Assembly: GCA_030844895.1 (NCBI GenBank)
Contig: CM061233.1
Coordinates: 93,643,719-93,707,718, forward strand
DNA length: 64,000 nucleotides
Source of the DNA: Ambrosia x helenae
Taxonomy: Eukaryota; Streptophyta; Magnoliopsida; Asterales; Asteraceae
Reading direction: 5' to 3'
How positions within the stretch are numbered: the first letter of the stretch is position 1; each line of letters starts with the position of its first letter. A model generated the notes under the pieces. The model ran no database searches and was not told the DNA's origin. It worked only from the letters and a program-made list of their open reading frames with translations. Below, piece after piece: positions 1-12,200 of the stretch. The position numbers were made by a program, and so were the translations under genes.

Positions 1-330
1 CTTTCCAAATCCGCCAAGCCGTTATGATAATAATGCCCTGCAGCACTTTCTTCTTGTCTCTAGGAATCACCAAGTGGTCCGTATACGTTACCAAGTCTTT
101 CATAGAGAATAGCACCATCTGTGGAATACGACACCAAGTTGCAATACCGATCCAAATCCCCGATGTAAAACCACAACCTGTGAATAAGTGTTCTTCCGTT
201 TCCTCAACATCACCGCAAAACGAACAGAGCACATCCGCTAACTGGACATTTCTTTTCCGCAACGCAGTTTTTGTTGGGACGGAAGTGTTAACTAATGAAA
301 CCTTAAGGAAATCATCAGAAAGCTTTGAGG
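1..330 (-). pseudogene. LINE reverse-transcriptase C-terminal zinc-finger (zf-RVT) fragment
   Basis: Read on the minus strand, this stretch encodes a recognisable zf-RVT segment. It has VPTKTALRKRNV, then a CSFCGD zinc pair, then EEHLFTGC supplying His and Cys, then a Trp-rich tail ending AWRIW. The same layout occurs in the complete LINE further right (about 53050-53330), but the residues differ, so this is another LINE family member. It is cut by the left window edge, and no start or upstream RT domain is present here. A decayed L1-type tail is the best reading; the rest of the element would lie left of the window or is lost. Confidence 0.75.
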
Positions 331-566
331 TTGATAATGGATGATGTATTGATTAAAATCATTTGCTTATTTACTCTTTATAGATTAAAATCATAAGCTT
401 GGAGGTTGATAAAAGATCACCCCTAGGGAAAATTTTAATTTACTCTTTATAGACTAAAATCATTTGCTTATTTACTTTTAATGGATGGTTACATAGTTAT
501 TTTGAACTATAGATACATCTAAATTATGGAACATAATGTTCTTTTATGACTATATCTTATATAATT

Positions 567-1931
567 TCAAGCATCATCCAAGAAAGCTTGGATGTTGATA
601 ACAGATGATCCATCATCATTGAGAGCTTGTCTTGCCAACTCCCTCCATTTCTCAGTATTTCTCCTTACCTCTTCATCTTCCATCACCATTTCCACACACC
701 TCTTAATCTCCTTCCCTTCCATCATCCCATCTCCTTCCCTTTTTCTTACCTTAACACCTGTTTTCCAAACATCTTCAATCATCTTTGCATTGGTCAACTG
801 ATCCGACCACTGCGAAAACACAACTGTTGGAACCCCGGCCGCTAACGACTCAATCGTCGAGTTCCACCCGCCGTGCATCAAAAAACACCCAACTGCTTGG
901 TGGTTCAATACCTCCACCTGAGAACACCAACTCACTATCATCCCATGCTTTTTAAGCACCTCTATCTTGCTCAATTTCGCCGCTTGGCCACCGTCTCTAA
1001 TCACCCATAAAAACGGCCTCCCACTTTCAACCAACCCAGATGCTATCTCCTCCACCTGATCTATCGAAAAAGACGACAAGCTTCCAAATGAAACATACAC
1101 AACCGACGATTTTGGCTTCGCGTTTAGCCATTTGATATAATCCTCCGCTGGTTTTTCAAATAAATCGCAGCCTAATGAATTGTTTGATGGCCCTCTTTCT
1201 TCAAAGAATTCATCTGGAACAAGTGGTCCAACCGGAAGCATCACAAGTTTATCAATTGCTCTGATGGACTTTGCTTCAAGTTCATCAAAAGTGTTGACAA
1301 GTACTCTTGGAGATATCTTGAGTGCATCAACATGCTCTTTCATAAATTCCATAACAAACTTATGTTCTTTCGGGGAGGATGACAACATAAAGGACGGCAA
1401 ATCAGTGGTTGTTAATGAAGGAAGTCCAGGTAAATTGATCTGAAACATCGGGTTGTTGCTGTTACAAGATATCAAATCTTGATAACCATTGAAATAGTAA
1501 TAATAAATATCCAAGACAGTGGCTGGTTGGCACCACAGGAGAGTGGATTTAAGACTGTGGTCATAAGCCACTTTTGCTGCCCAAGGTACGGCACTAGTGT
1601 AGACTAAGTGGTCAAACGGTTGGCCTACTGCCATAGCGGAACTAATGATTTCCGCGATGGCACAAGAACCTTTAGTTGCAAAATCTGAGTATTGTTGTTC
1701 AAAGGTGGTATTTGGTTGTTTGCCATCGTCATGACCGTCAGAAAATGGGGCAAAGTTTAAGTTGTGATGGGTGGTTTGCATGTCAATGCGTCTTATGACG
1801 GAAACACTAGCAGCATAGGTGACATCGACATTTAACTTGAGGAGGCGGTTAGCGAAACGAAGGGATGGGTTAAGGTGGCCTTGGTTCGGATAAGCGATGA
1901 TCAATATCTTGTTTTTCTGGTGGCTTGTCAT
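567..1931 (-). CDS. UDP-glycosyltransferase, UGT75-like (group L)
   Basis: Intronless 454-residue protein, the usual length for family-1 plant UGTs, which transfer sugar from UDP-sugar to small acceptors in the cytosol. The N-terminal acceptor half has the PNQGHLNP motif with candidate catalytic His19. The run LLWCQPATVLDIYYYYFN (about 131-148) and the DDG motif near 68-70 closely resemble UGT75 proteins such as anthocyanidin 5-O-glucosyltransferase. The 44-residue PSPG donor box spans W335 to Q378, and the final Asp-Gln pair fits UDP-glucose use. Two conserved box positions differ: HCGWN is H353-GGWN, and the Pro before QW is Ser373. The start at 1931 is the first Met and gives the family-typical N-terminus. 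Acceptor cannot be inferred. Because all its neighbours are decayed, expression should not be assumed, though no lesion is visible. Confidence 0.9.
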   Translation of the reverse strand: MTSHQKNKILIIAYPNQGHLNPSLRFANRLLKLNVDVTYAASVSVIRRIDMQTTHHNLNFAPFSDGHDDGKQPNTTFEQQYSDFATKGSCAIAEIISSAMAVGQPFDHLVYTSAVPWAAKVAYDHSLKSTLLWCQPATVLDIYYYYFNGYQDLISCNSNNPMFQINLPGLPSLTTTDLPSFMLSSSPKEHKFVMEFMKEHVDALKISPRVLVNTFDELEAKSIRAIDKLVMLPVGPLVPDEFFEERGPSNNSLGCDLFEKPAEDYIKWLNAKPKSSVVYVSFGSLSSFSIDQVEEIASGLVESGRPFLWVIRDGGQAAKLSKIEVLKKHGMIVSWCSQVEVLNHQAVGCFLMHGGWNSTIESLAAGVPTVVFSQWSDQLTNAKMIEDVWKTGVKVRKREGDGMMEGKEIKRCVEMVMEDEEVRRNTEKWRELARQALNDDGSSVINIQAFLDDA

Positions 1932-2277
1932 TGTGCCTGAATGTGGTAGTGATCACAGTGCAACGTGTAAATGATTTATTTCTATGAAAAAACGCTTTGT
2001 AATTGTGTGGTTGTCACATGATCGTACTGGAGTATGTGGTCCATAGGAAATTGTCAAATGATAGGACCATAACTCTTGTCTCTATATGCATCCAAAGGAA
2101 ATTGGTTTTACATTATGAAATAGAAAATTGATTATCTACTGTTTGAAATTTGTAAAATATGTTCTGATGAGCATGAAATCATTGGAACGTTTTTAGTTAA
2201 TTATCCACATCTACCCTCCCTAGACTTCAATCAACGGCCAAATTTCTTGTAGGATCATTTTGTTGTTAGGGATCATA

Positions 2278-2279
<2 letters not shown>

Positions 2280-2317
<38 letters not shown>
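2280..2317. repeat. poly(T) tract, 38 bases
   Basis: Uninterrupted T run on plus (A run on minus). It could be the tail of a decayed minus-strand retroposon, but no retroposon body is recognisable next to it. Length is likely variable. Confidence 0.9.
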
Positions 2318-2323
<6 letters not shown>

Positions 2324-2886
2324 ATGCCATTTATTCTGTTTGAATTTACTTAATATCTACCTTGATAATCATCCTAAATAAATTTTAAGCAAAACTTGAT
2401 CCTTCGTATCAAAACACAAAGTTGATCATTCATTATTCATTAGTGCCCTAGTATGAGTTTTAGTATCTGTTTCTCAGAGAATACTTTGTTTGCGTATATA
2501 ATTAATTAACTTGGTGTTCTTGATGAATTTATGCTAAATTAAGCTTCCTTAAGTTGGTTCGTAATCAGCTTAAAACTTTGTTTAGAAAAAAAATGCTAAG
2601 TATGCTGCTGCTATATAACCATTACATATAGGATACACACACTTCATTTCTGCTATAATTAAAGTAAAATATCAAATATTAAAGTGGGTTTGACCTAAGT
2701 CATTACATATTGGTTGACAATATGATTTATTAATTTTCTTCTAATGCACTTGAATTTTCCAGTTCATGTCTATTCTGTTAGCAACAGTATTTTTATTTTC
2801 ATTAGTTTTGTAACTTGTGTTCTATTTCAATTGTGACAACCAACTTGCAGAAATTGTTGCTACTTTACCACGGAAATTAATTAATT

Positions 2887-2887
<1 letters not shown>

Positions 2888-2947
<60 letters not shown>
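2888..2947. repeat. (ATC)20 microsatellite
   Basis: Twenty perfect ATC units followed by ATCGTGATC. Not inside any gene I can support. Confidence 0.95.
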
Positions 2948-3129
2948 GTGATCATGTTGATGGTAAGTCATTGCAGCAATTAACACAACATAACTACTTT
3001 TATAATCTTTAAAGGTTTAACTTCATTGCTTTCTTTCTTTTTATCGTTAATAATATCTTAAGTCTTCAGCTTTTTATTTCTTCCTTGGTTTAGCGGAAGC
3101 AAACACTTAATTGGATCGCAAAACTATAT

Positions 3130-4730
3130 TCACACATATCTCATGTACGGAACAGGCAATTTGCCCCGGTTCGTATTGGTGAAAAGGAAGATTTCTTTGT
3201 ACTTTGAGAGGGACACTTTTCGACTAATTGTTCATTTAGAACACCATGAATGAACCTGGCTGGCTGGATGTCTTCATCATCTTGCCCACACACAAGTACT
3301 GCATGCTTTCCCTGGTGAAACGAGCCATGAAATGAATTCCTCACCCGTTTCGTCATATTTTCTCTTGATGTTATAGATCACTAACGGATCTATGGTATTT
3401 TTTCTGCTGGCTTAAGTTGTGCAAGAACTTTGTTCGCAGCAACCAACCACCGTCTTACTCTGACCAATCGAAATCACCAAGCGGGCATTGACCATTGCTT
3501 GATTGTCATCGTCAGTAGTTTCAGTGTAGGTAGGAACCTGACATCATGTGTTATGTCAACACCAGGTGAGCTCGTCCTTTGGGGTCAGGATAAAATGCTG
3601 CAGTGGTAGTATTTGTCAGCTTCATTGTCGGATACGAGTATGACAGCCTCCACAAACATGGTATGATAAAGCATTCACATAGGGAAAGAGTACGTCAGAC
3701 CTAGCGAGATCATCCGGAAAAGCGGCCCTCCATTTGGGACAAAAGTCGAAACTGCAGTTGGGGTAACTGTCAGGTGGGTGTTAGTTGAAATTTGTTTTCC
3801 ACCAAGGTATGAACTCGGGTTTGGGTTGGCACAGAAAATAGACAAGCAAAAACATGGAGAGCTAATGAACCCATCACATTACCATGTTATGATGGTACTA
3901 TGGAGTTTCTTATGTTTGACTTAACGAGTTTAATCTTTATCACTAACAGCCAGCCATTATAAATTTGTTAAATCCATGGTATAAAAATAATATACATAAA
4001 AAAAAAAAAACTCACGCCCACGCACACACATACATGATTTGATGATCGAAAGGCTGAGTAGAAGTTGCAATATCCTCATTATCGTGTGCTGCAGCTTCCA
4101 TCTACAGGTACATGGGCCGCTTCATTGACACAAAACCATCCCTTGAAAAGCCTAAGTGGTGGTTCCTCCATGAAGAAAACAACAGGCTCTCTTTGTTGAA
4201 CCATAGTCAAACCACTTAGGGCTGCCTGCTAATGCTAACAAGGAGACAGTGTTTATAATCACACTTCTTTCTTTTGGTATGCTTCAAGCCTTCAAGAGCA
4301 TCAGTACCAACAAAGTCATTGCAACACATCAGAACATGAAACAAAAATAAGCGTAAATCAGTGCTTACAGCTTAACTGATAACTGTCTCAACAAAATGAT
4401 ATGTTGCAACAGAAAAAAAAAAAAAAAGTTGCATTTATATAATATTAAAATAATTCAATTCTGTTTTTCCTAATTCTTCTATTCCCATTTTGACATTTTC
4501 ATAAATGTGATATTGTTTTGTTGCAACCAACAGCTGATCGACGATAACCGTACATTTGATTGAAAAAAATAACATACTCATAATCGGTAGAGGGCTTGCA
4601 ACACTGACTGTAGAATTGAGGGAGAAGTTCATGACGTATTTCTTTCCTGGCTGCTTATCTTCGTGATGCAACAGGAATCTTAGGTCGCCTTCTTTGATCT
4701 GCACTGCCTTCACCAACTACTTTGTCTGAT
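3130..4730 (-). other. unrecognised coding-like debris on minus strand
   Basis: Several short minus-strand open stretches read like protein but fall in different frames, with no continuous gene. Examples are a 71-codon stretch at 3141-3356 (starting MTKRVRNSF), an open stretch near 3680-3760 containing KWRAAFPDDLARSD, and 4435-4716 containing EGDLRFLLHHEDKQPGKKY. They may be exons of one decayed gene downstream of the THG1 gene, or unrelated fragments. I do not recognise a family and assign no function. An A run lies at about 3999-4010. Confidence 0.3.
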
Positions 4731-5246
4731 AATATCACCAACATAGAACCAACCAAACCAGCAAAATTGCTTGGTTTAGTTGGTTTAATGGACCCGACAA
4801 TCTGATATAATATATATCATGTCAAAGAAGGGGATTAGGACCTCGGGGATGTCACTTCAAGTATGAGCGGGTGTGCTTCCCAAAAGCCATCTTCAATTAT
4901 ATTCGGGTGTTCAACAACCACCTTCTTGTGAGACTTTGCAACGACCCCATTATCCGTCACCACCATCTCCTGGACATACAAACTCTTGGAAGACTCATGT
5001 TTCAATACAACAAACTCACTAAAAAAGAAAGTGCAGACTGCAAATAATAAAAACGTGCTTCCATTTCATGTCATATTCACCGGAATTTAAAACTAGCCAC
5101 TAAAGTCATCAAATTTTTGAAATTCGTTTAAAAACCCATTCATCCATGTCAGCATTTTACAGGTGTCTAATCATGAACTCAAGATCACTCAAACTAAACT
5201 TCAAAAGGTAACTAGTAGCTAGACTACATTCCATGTGTAAGTATCT

Positions 5247-5657
5247 GGGTTTTAAAAAGCGCGCCTAGGCGCAAGGCGCAGCCTAGGGCGCCTTAGGGCT
5301 TTGCGCCAACCCATTTTCCTAGAAGCACAAAAAAACCGCAGATTTTTACTTTTTTTCTCGTCGCTTTTGGCCATGAGGCGCGCCTCACGTACTCCATGTA
5401 TTTTTATGCATAAAAATGTTGTACCATGGTGTTTTTGGCTTGCGCATATAGGTAAAATCATATAAAAACTTTATTTATAGCTTCTTTTTTTTTTGGGTAA
5501 ATGAAGCTAAACACCTATGGGATATATATGAGATATATAAAAAAATTTATATAATTAGTGCGCGCTTCAAGTACGAAAAGCCCATGCTTTTTTGTGCTTT
5601 GCGTGATGCGCTTAGACCTCTTCGCTTTTGTGCGTCTAGAGCTTTTTAAAACCAAGG
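5247..5657. mobile_element. foldback (inverted-repeat) element in THG1 intron
   Basis: The ends are inverted copies of GGTTTTAAAAAGC, reading in from left and right, and the interior next to them is rich in GCGC and AGGCGC words. It lies in the last THG1 intron. Related copies lie at 48833-49062 and 50906-51110. No coding capacity. The target-site duplication is not clear. Confidence 0.6.
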
Positions 5658-8471
5658 TAACTATAAAAGTTTTTATTAATAACTATCTCAAAAATTAAGC
5701 CTGCCCCGAAGATGAGAGAGAGATAACCTTGTCCCAGAATACAGAAGAGCCATTACGGAATATGACAGGCAACGTATTGTAATCGATACCGAATAACTGA
5801 GAGAGCATCTGATTCTTTTCCTGTGCTTGAGTACCCTGTATAACAAGCATTCTGATAAGACTGGCAAGATTTTGAAAGCATTGATTTAGATGAGACAACT
5901 ATCACTTGATTGAATAATTAACGATTCCAAATAATATGAAAATTAATTCCCGTTACACTAAACAGGAATGCAGGTGGTATAGTTATTACAAGAAAAGTAA
6001 GGACCTTCAAGAGACTTTGAGCTTCCCTTGTGCTTTTACCAGACTTGACTAGCATCCAAAAGCAAGTGTTATACTGATTGTTTATATGACCTAAATGAAT
6101 TAATCAATAATGTGAGCATATGTTATATTATAATAATCAATAAAATAATAATTTGAATTTTAAGAATAAAGAGTACATAATTCACTCACAGTCGACTTGT
6201 CTCCAAGCTAGATAATCTCTAATAATCTCGCATGATGGATAGCATACAGCCCTTCCATCAAAATTTGGCGGGTACTTTAGGTCTTTTTTAGGGAAGAACT
6301 CTTTCCATTTTATAACATATGTAGAAGAAAAAAATGAGACAACCGCAGATACTATTTCACTGCAAATATTAAAAAAGATAGGTTCAATAATTGATTGTCA
6401 CTATATAAATATATAGAAACTTAATTCCAACAATTTTGAAACTAAAATTAAAAAACCTAAATTACATTATTATGAAATCTTTTGCACTACAGTATAAATA
6501 AGGGAAGACGGACCTGGCACGTCTTTGATAAAGCTGAGTATTTTTCTTCAAAATAAAGCTGAAAATCAGAAAAATAATTTCAACAGTGACTACAAATAGC
6601 ATTAATGCACAAAATTAATCAATTAACAGTTTGATTTAATAACCTTACCTGTATTCATCACTAACTCCATAAGCAAATACAATGTCGTTAAATTCCTCCA
6701 ACACAGCAACTGCAGATGCATTCATAAGTTTCAACGCCAGCTCGTCATTTGGCTTCTCAAATCCTTGAATATCGGAAAATCTAGTGGAAAAGAAAATGAA
6801 AAAAAAGTTTAGTAGCGAATTTTCAAGCTCAAGTTTTGGTAGTCTGACAGTTTCAACCCATTTATATGGAAACGGGTCGTTTCAGGTTGTATTTGATTGA
6901 TAACACGTTAAATATAATAAAATCTACCATATTATTACACAATCATTTAATAAAAATATAATCCTGATGACATTATAAAGTTATACATATACCTGTGGAA
7001 ATGAGAGCCATCTATTCTTTATGACAATCCAAGTAAATGGCAGCAACTTGTTCTCAGACTGAAACAATTTCAAATACTCGTGTTTTATATTATTCACATT
7101 CTGATCAAAAGCTCCTTGCAAAGATAGGAATAATCATTCCAGAAACTTCTAGAGGCTATATTTTCCGAATGGACAATCATAATCATCTTCCTCGATCTTT
7201 TCACAGGATATTCATCGTCAGCAATCTTTACGGTTTCATCAACCTGAGTGATAGCTAAATTCAGTTGTAAGAAATATGCAGATGAGAACAAAAATCGCTT
7301 CCAATACTCAATTCAAATATCATGAGTTTCCAATAACCTTTAGTGAACTTTATTAAAAGATGAAAGCAATGGATATGAAAAATTCAAATATGAGATACAA
7401 CCTCTGTTTTGAGAATGCAAGAACCCTGGCGATACATGGTTGGAAGATTTTTGTAGTTGATGCCAAATTGTTGGAAATAAATCTCGTTCTTTTCTTGCTT
7501 TTGAGTGCCCTACATATATGCCATATGCAATATAAGAAGCCACATTGGATATGCAACATATTAAATATATATCATTTATAATAAAAATAATTGATAAATT
7601 ATCATAACGAACATGTTAACGACAGATGCTTGAAACAAAGAGCTTGTATTTAAAAATCTAAGGACTTCTTCTTGAGAAAAGGAATAATAATTATGCATAA
7701 ATATAAAGTCCAGCAAAAAACAAAAAAGAAGCTAAGTATAAGTATACACACCTTCAAGATGTCGTGAGCTTCGGTTTCAGATTTGCCACTTTTAACTAAC
7801 ATCCAGAAGCAAGTATTGTACTGGTTTTTACTATGACCTGAAAGAAGTATGCAAGAAAGTATCGAAAAGTTAAGACATAGATGCTTGGATGGAAATCGTT
7901 TAATAATTATTACTCACATTCTCTTTGTCTCCATGCAAGATATGCCTGCAGAACCTCCACTGACGGATAACATATGATCCTTGATCTAAACGAAGGAGTG
8001 AATCGGATCTCATGGGGAAAGAACTCTATCCATTTTGCCACATATAAAGACGTAAAGATCTTGCTGCAGCGTCAATTTCATTGTTAAAATAACAATAGGA
8101 AAACAAAATCTCCAATATTATTCAAGAAAATTCTAATAATATAAGAAAATAAAACGAGGGCTTAATTAGAGAAGGCAGCAAAGTTGCGATCTACAATGTA
8201 GAAAATTAGAAATAATTATACAATCTCCGGTAAGAAAACATTACCTGGCACGCCTTTGATAAAATTTGGTTTCCTTCTTGAAAATGAAGCTGCACCGAAA
8301 TCAGTAAATTGTAAATAAATATACAGTTTTTACGTTAATGTTCGCTTATGTAATGGTCGATAAAACAGGGTCACACCTGTACTCGTCGCTAAAGCCATAA
8401 GCCAAGATTATATCCGGGTACTTCTCCAACACCAAGGTTGCACAACAGTTCATCAAATTTAAAGCTCTTTC

Positions 8472-9286
8472 TGTTAAAATAATATGATACAATTCATCTT
8501 GGGTTAATTCAATGTTAGATATTTTATCAATCATATGTTGGTTATATTGCTTGTCTTGTACTAATGGGTTTATTAAGTATGCAGGCTGATAACAGGTGTT
8601 GGAGTGTTAGGACTAAAGCCCATTAGAAGTCAGCCCAACTATTCAATGAAGCCCATTCGAGAAAAGGTCTTAGGGTTCGGCTATAAATATGTGGCTGATA
8701 TTATTGTTGAAAAGATGATGATCCATATTCAGTTTTCATCAGTATTCACAATAACCCTCTCTCACCAATACACCCTATAATTACAATTGTCTTTCTTCTC
8801 TATTGCCTGCCACTGGTTAAATGGTTGTTCAACATCTCTTGTCTCACATACTTCCGTGGCGGTTATGGTTTGGAGAGTAGCTGTCTTGCTCAATTCATTA
8901 TTCAGGTGTATTATGTGATAATTATCTTGTATTTGTCTAGGGTTTTATCCCTGTCTTTGTCTTGTATCTTTGGTATTGTTTTCTTGTTAGGTTGACGAAC
9001 ACTGGCTGTTTGTCTTCGTCTTCGTCTGGTGGTTAGGGTTTCCTATCACCCACTGTAAGTTTGTATTTGTATTGTTCTCAAATGTGTCAACTGATCTGTT
9101 TAATCAGTTGACACTATCAGACTTTGTATTATTTTTTGAGCTTGTTATTATTAACAAGTTCTTGGGTTTTGGTTGGGTGTTTTTTAGGGCTGGGTTAAAT
9201 AAGATTTTCTCCACTGTTTTGTCGCTATCTCTCGTGTGTTTTTGTGTTGTTATTATTGAGTTGATTTAGATCTATAAATTTCTACA
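8472..9286 (+). repeat. 5-prime LTR of the LARD-like element
   Basis: 815 bp, TG...CA ends, with TATAAATA at 8682-8689 as likely promoter TATA box. The PBS starts at 9287, immediately after the terminal CA. Confidence 0.95.
8682..8689 (+). promoter_or_regulatory. LTR TATA box
   Basis: TATAAATA within the 5-prime LTR; the same string is at 13434-13441 in the other LTR. Position inside the LTR fits a U3/R boundary. No other promoter element can be assigned. Confidence 0.6.
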
Positions 9287-9299
9287 TGGTATCAGAGCC
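9287..9299 (+). other. primer-binding site (tRNA-iMet type)
   Basis: TGGTATCAGAGCC abuts the 5-prime LTR with no gap. This is the standard initiator-Met primer-binding sequence of many plant LTR retrotransposons. Confidence 0.92.
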
Positions 9300-12200
9300 A
9301 TAGGCTCTTGTATCTGTGTTTTTTCTTCTTGACTCTCTCGGGCTTACTTGTTCTTGGCTGTTCATGCTCTGATTCTGGTTAAAAAAAAAAAAAATACTGC
9401 AAGGATTTCATCTTATATAGATTTAGTTCTTGTCGTTTGTTCTCTTCTTTAGCTATGAGTGGTTGTGAAACGTGGTCAGATTTAAAACAATGGATCTGAT
9501 CTTGTTGTTACAATCAAGAATATGTTTTATGAAGGTCTCGTTCTTAACTGGTTGATCTAGTCAGGCTTCATTTTGTTTTGTTTGATGTGTTTAAACCGAT
9601 TTCTGTTTTGGCCGATTTGTTTAGGTCTGGTTTTTTATCTTGAAATTCTGGTATGTTACTCTAGTCAATAGGGTTGTGTCTTGCCTGCTCGGTTTTTTGT
9701 GATTCTGATTTAGTTAATCATCTTTGTTTCCGCTGCTTGTTAAAATTCTTGCTCTTTTGTATGTGTTTGTGTCTTGGAAAAGGTTTTTGAGATCTGATCT
9801 CTGTTAATAAGGTTTGTGTCTCGATAACATCTGATTGATAGGTATTATCTTCTTTCAGATCTGGTCTAATAATCTTTGAATTGTACTTTTGGTTCTTTTT
9901 ATAACTGTGAACATAATTTTCTCCTTGAAAATCTCTTCAGTTCTCGTTTAACAAGATTTTTACCTTTTTTATTTTTATTATTTTTTTTTATCTTGTTCGT
10001 GTCTTGTGTATCTATGGTTATCTGTTCCTGTCTTGGAAATCCAAGTCTTGATAATTAACAGATTTGATCTCTATATAGATCTTATCTGTTAGTTTTGAGT
10101 TGGGTCTAGTGCAATAAAGGATTTATGAAGGAAAAATCGAACCTGGTTAAATGTGCATCTTGTTTGTTTGATAAGTTGGCTATGGAATTACGGTTTTTTG
10201 ATATTGTTGTGTTGGCTCCTGATTCAAGAAATACAATGAGAAAACTTCAGCAGCAAGGAAACTGCGTCTTGAGTCTCTCAACCCTAAGTGAAGGTTGAGA
10301 ACTCTTGACATTGCTGGAAGGAGACCCTAACTTGGGTGGAGGTTTGGTTAGATTGTTCTACTCTTAATCTTACTTTCTTGTTGTTGAGTCTCTTGTTGTT
10401 GAGTCTAGGAGTCTGGTACCGGGTTAGATGGACCGGCAATTGATTGAGTCTTGTGTGTGTCTTTGTTTAGGTCATAGGAGGCTCCCTTGTTAAGACCTGC
10501 AGTGGCACCTTGAGTGATGAACCAATGATCAGAACACTGACTTGGCTTCGCCGTGTTTTTTAATTATCTGTGTTCTACTTGTTGATGGCGTGTCATTAAC
10601 TGTTTAGATAGTTAACATGCCAGAACTCTTGTTATATTTGTTAGGGCATTAGTCGTGTTGGATGGTTATCTCGTACGTTTTTTTGTAAAGCATCTTGCTT
10701 ATAGATTCTGTGATTTAATCTTGTTATTGAGCATGTTAAGGAGGCTTGCATAAATCTTGTTGTTTGATTTGTAAACAAGTGCAGTGTTTTATTTTGTCAT
10801 AGTTTTCAAGAACTATTTTTGTTATGATTGATTGATTGTGTGATTTAAAATTTTACAAATCATGGTTTTTTTTTCTTTTCAAAGCTTATTCCTAAGTGCT
10901 CCGACAACAATGTATGTTTCTAAATGTGAAAATTGGTTTTTTGTTGGAATGGTTTTCGAATTGGAGTGTCAAAAAGTTTTTTTTAACAATCTTGTTGCAC
11001 GTATTTCTGATTACATGTTTAACATAAGGTTCATCTTAGATCATCTAGTACTTATCTCTTGTTTTTTTATTATATTTTCTATTGTATTTTAGGGACTATA
11101 TTTGATGAGCATTTGAGAGATTTGTTAGGTGATTTGTGTATGTTGTGAACTTAGTTATGTGTTATGTGTTACTAGTAGTAGCAATCTCAAGTTTGTTGTT
11201 TTCAAATTGTTGTTCTAACTATGTACTTTGTTTACTAGTTGAGAATCGTGAGGATTTGCTTATAATATTCTTTTGTTTGACATATATGAAAATTGTTATT
11301 TTTTTTATAGCTGGTAGTGCTACATAAAAGTCATACCTTGTTTTCAAATAAAAGTCAATGAGTTTTTTTTACCTGTCTTGTGTTTTTATGGACAAGTCTT
11401 GTTTAAGGTGTTTTTTGTTTGTTTGTGTATGCAATTTTTTTTTAATCAATTTTAGGTCAAAATGTTTAAGGTTATCCTGATCAAGATTGAGGGGGGATTT
11501 GTGTCTTCATCAATCTTGTATCATGATATGTTCTTGTGAATCTTTTTCTCATAAAAGGTGGTTGTTTTCTTATAAAAGGTGCTTGTTTTAAAAGGAAAGA
11601 AAATAGTTTTGATTATGATTCTCGTATGTATGATTGTCCGGATTATGTCTTGGTTTAAATTCTTATAAGTTGAATTGTAATTTTGTTGTTTAATGCAGAA
11701 TCATAATGTTCTCCCACGTCCAAGTTTTTTAAGTTTTTAATCAAGTTTTTTTAATAATGTTCTTCATTACATAGTGTTTGTATGCCTGGTTATGTGTTCT
11801 TTGTTCTATTAAATCAGTCTTTATGATATGCTCTATGTGTCTTGAACCTTATGCTCTATGTGTCTTGAACCTTGATTCTTTATCAAAATTTCTAGTAGTA
11901 ATACCAAGTTTTGTTTTGTTATTGTTCCCACATCCGTGTTTTTGGAATTGTCTAATTCAACTTTGTCTCGAACAATGATAAAATTGTCTTTCGTCTATGA
12001 CTGTGTCTTGATGGCCTTTTGTTCCTTAAAATTGTATCATGATGATTTGTTTGACCCATATCATGGTGTCTCGTCTGGTTAGTCGAACTGTGGTTCACAT
12101 CCTTTAACCGGTAGTATTGTCAAGATTATTCTTGAAATTTTTTGTCAGTCTTGTATGTTTTTCTCCTGTGTGAGACATGTTCTTATTCTTGTTAAAAATC

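Larger units (their letters stand above)
1932..3130. other. UGT upstream region and AT-rich intergenic DNA
   Basis: This holds the presumed UGT promoter (reading leftwards) and AT-rich DNA. I see no coding exon here. The only clear structures are a 38-base T run and an ATC microsatellite, listed separately. Confidence 0.6.

Noticed and set aside
9072..9269. 65-codon LTR ORF, present again at 13824-14021
   Set aside because: Duplicated because it is in both LTRs; hydrophobic T-rich translation with no domain.
9287..9299. tRNA-Met gene fragment
   Set aside because: It is a primer-binding site abutting an LTR; no tRNA cloverleaf follows.
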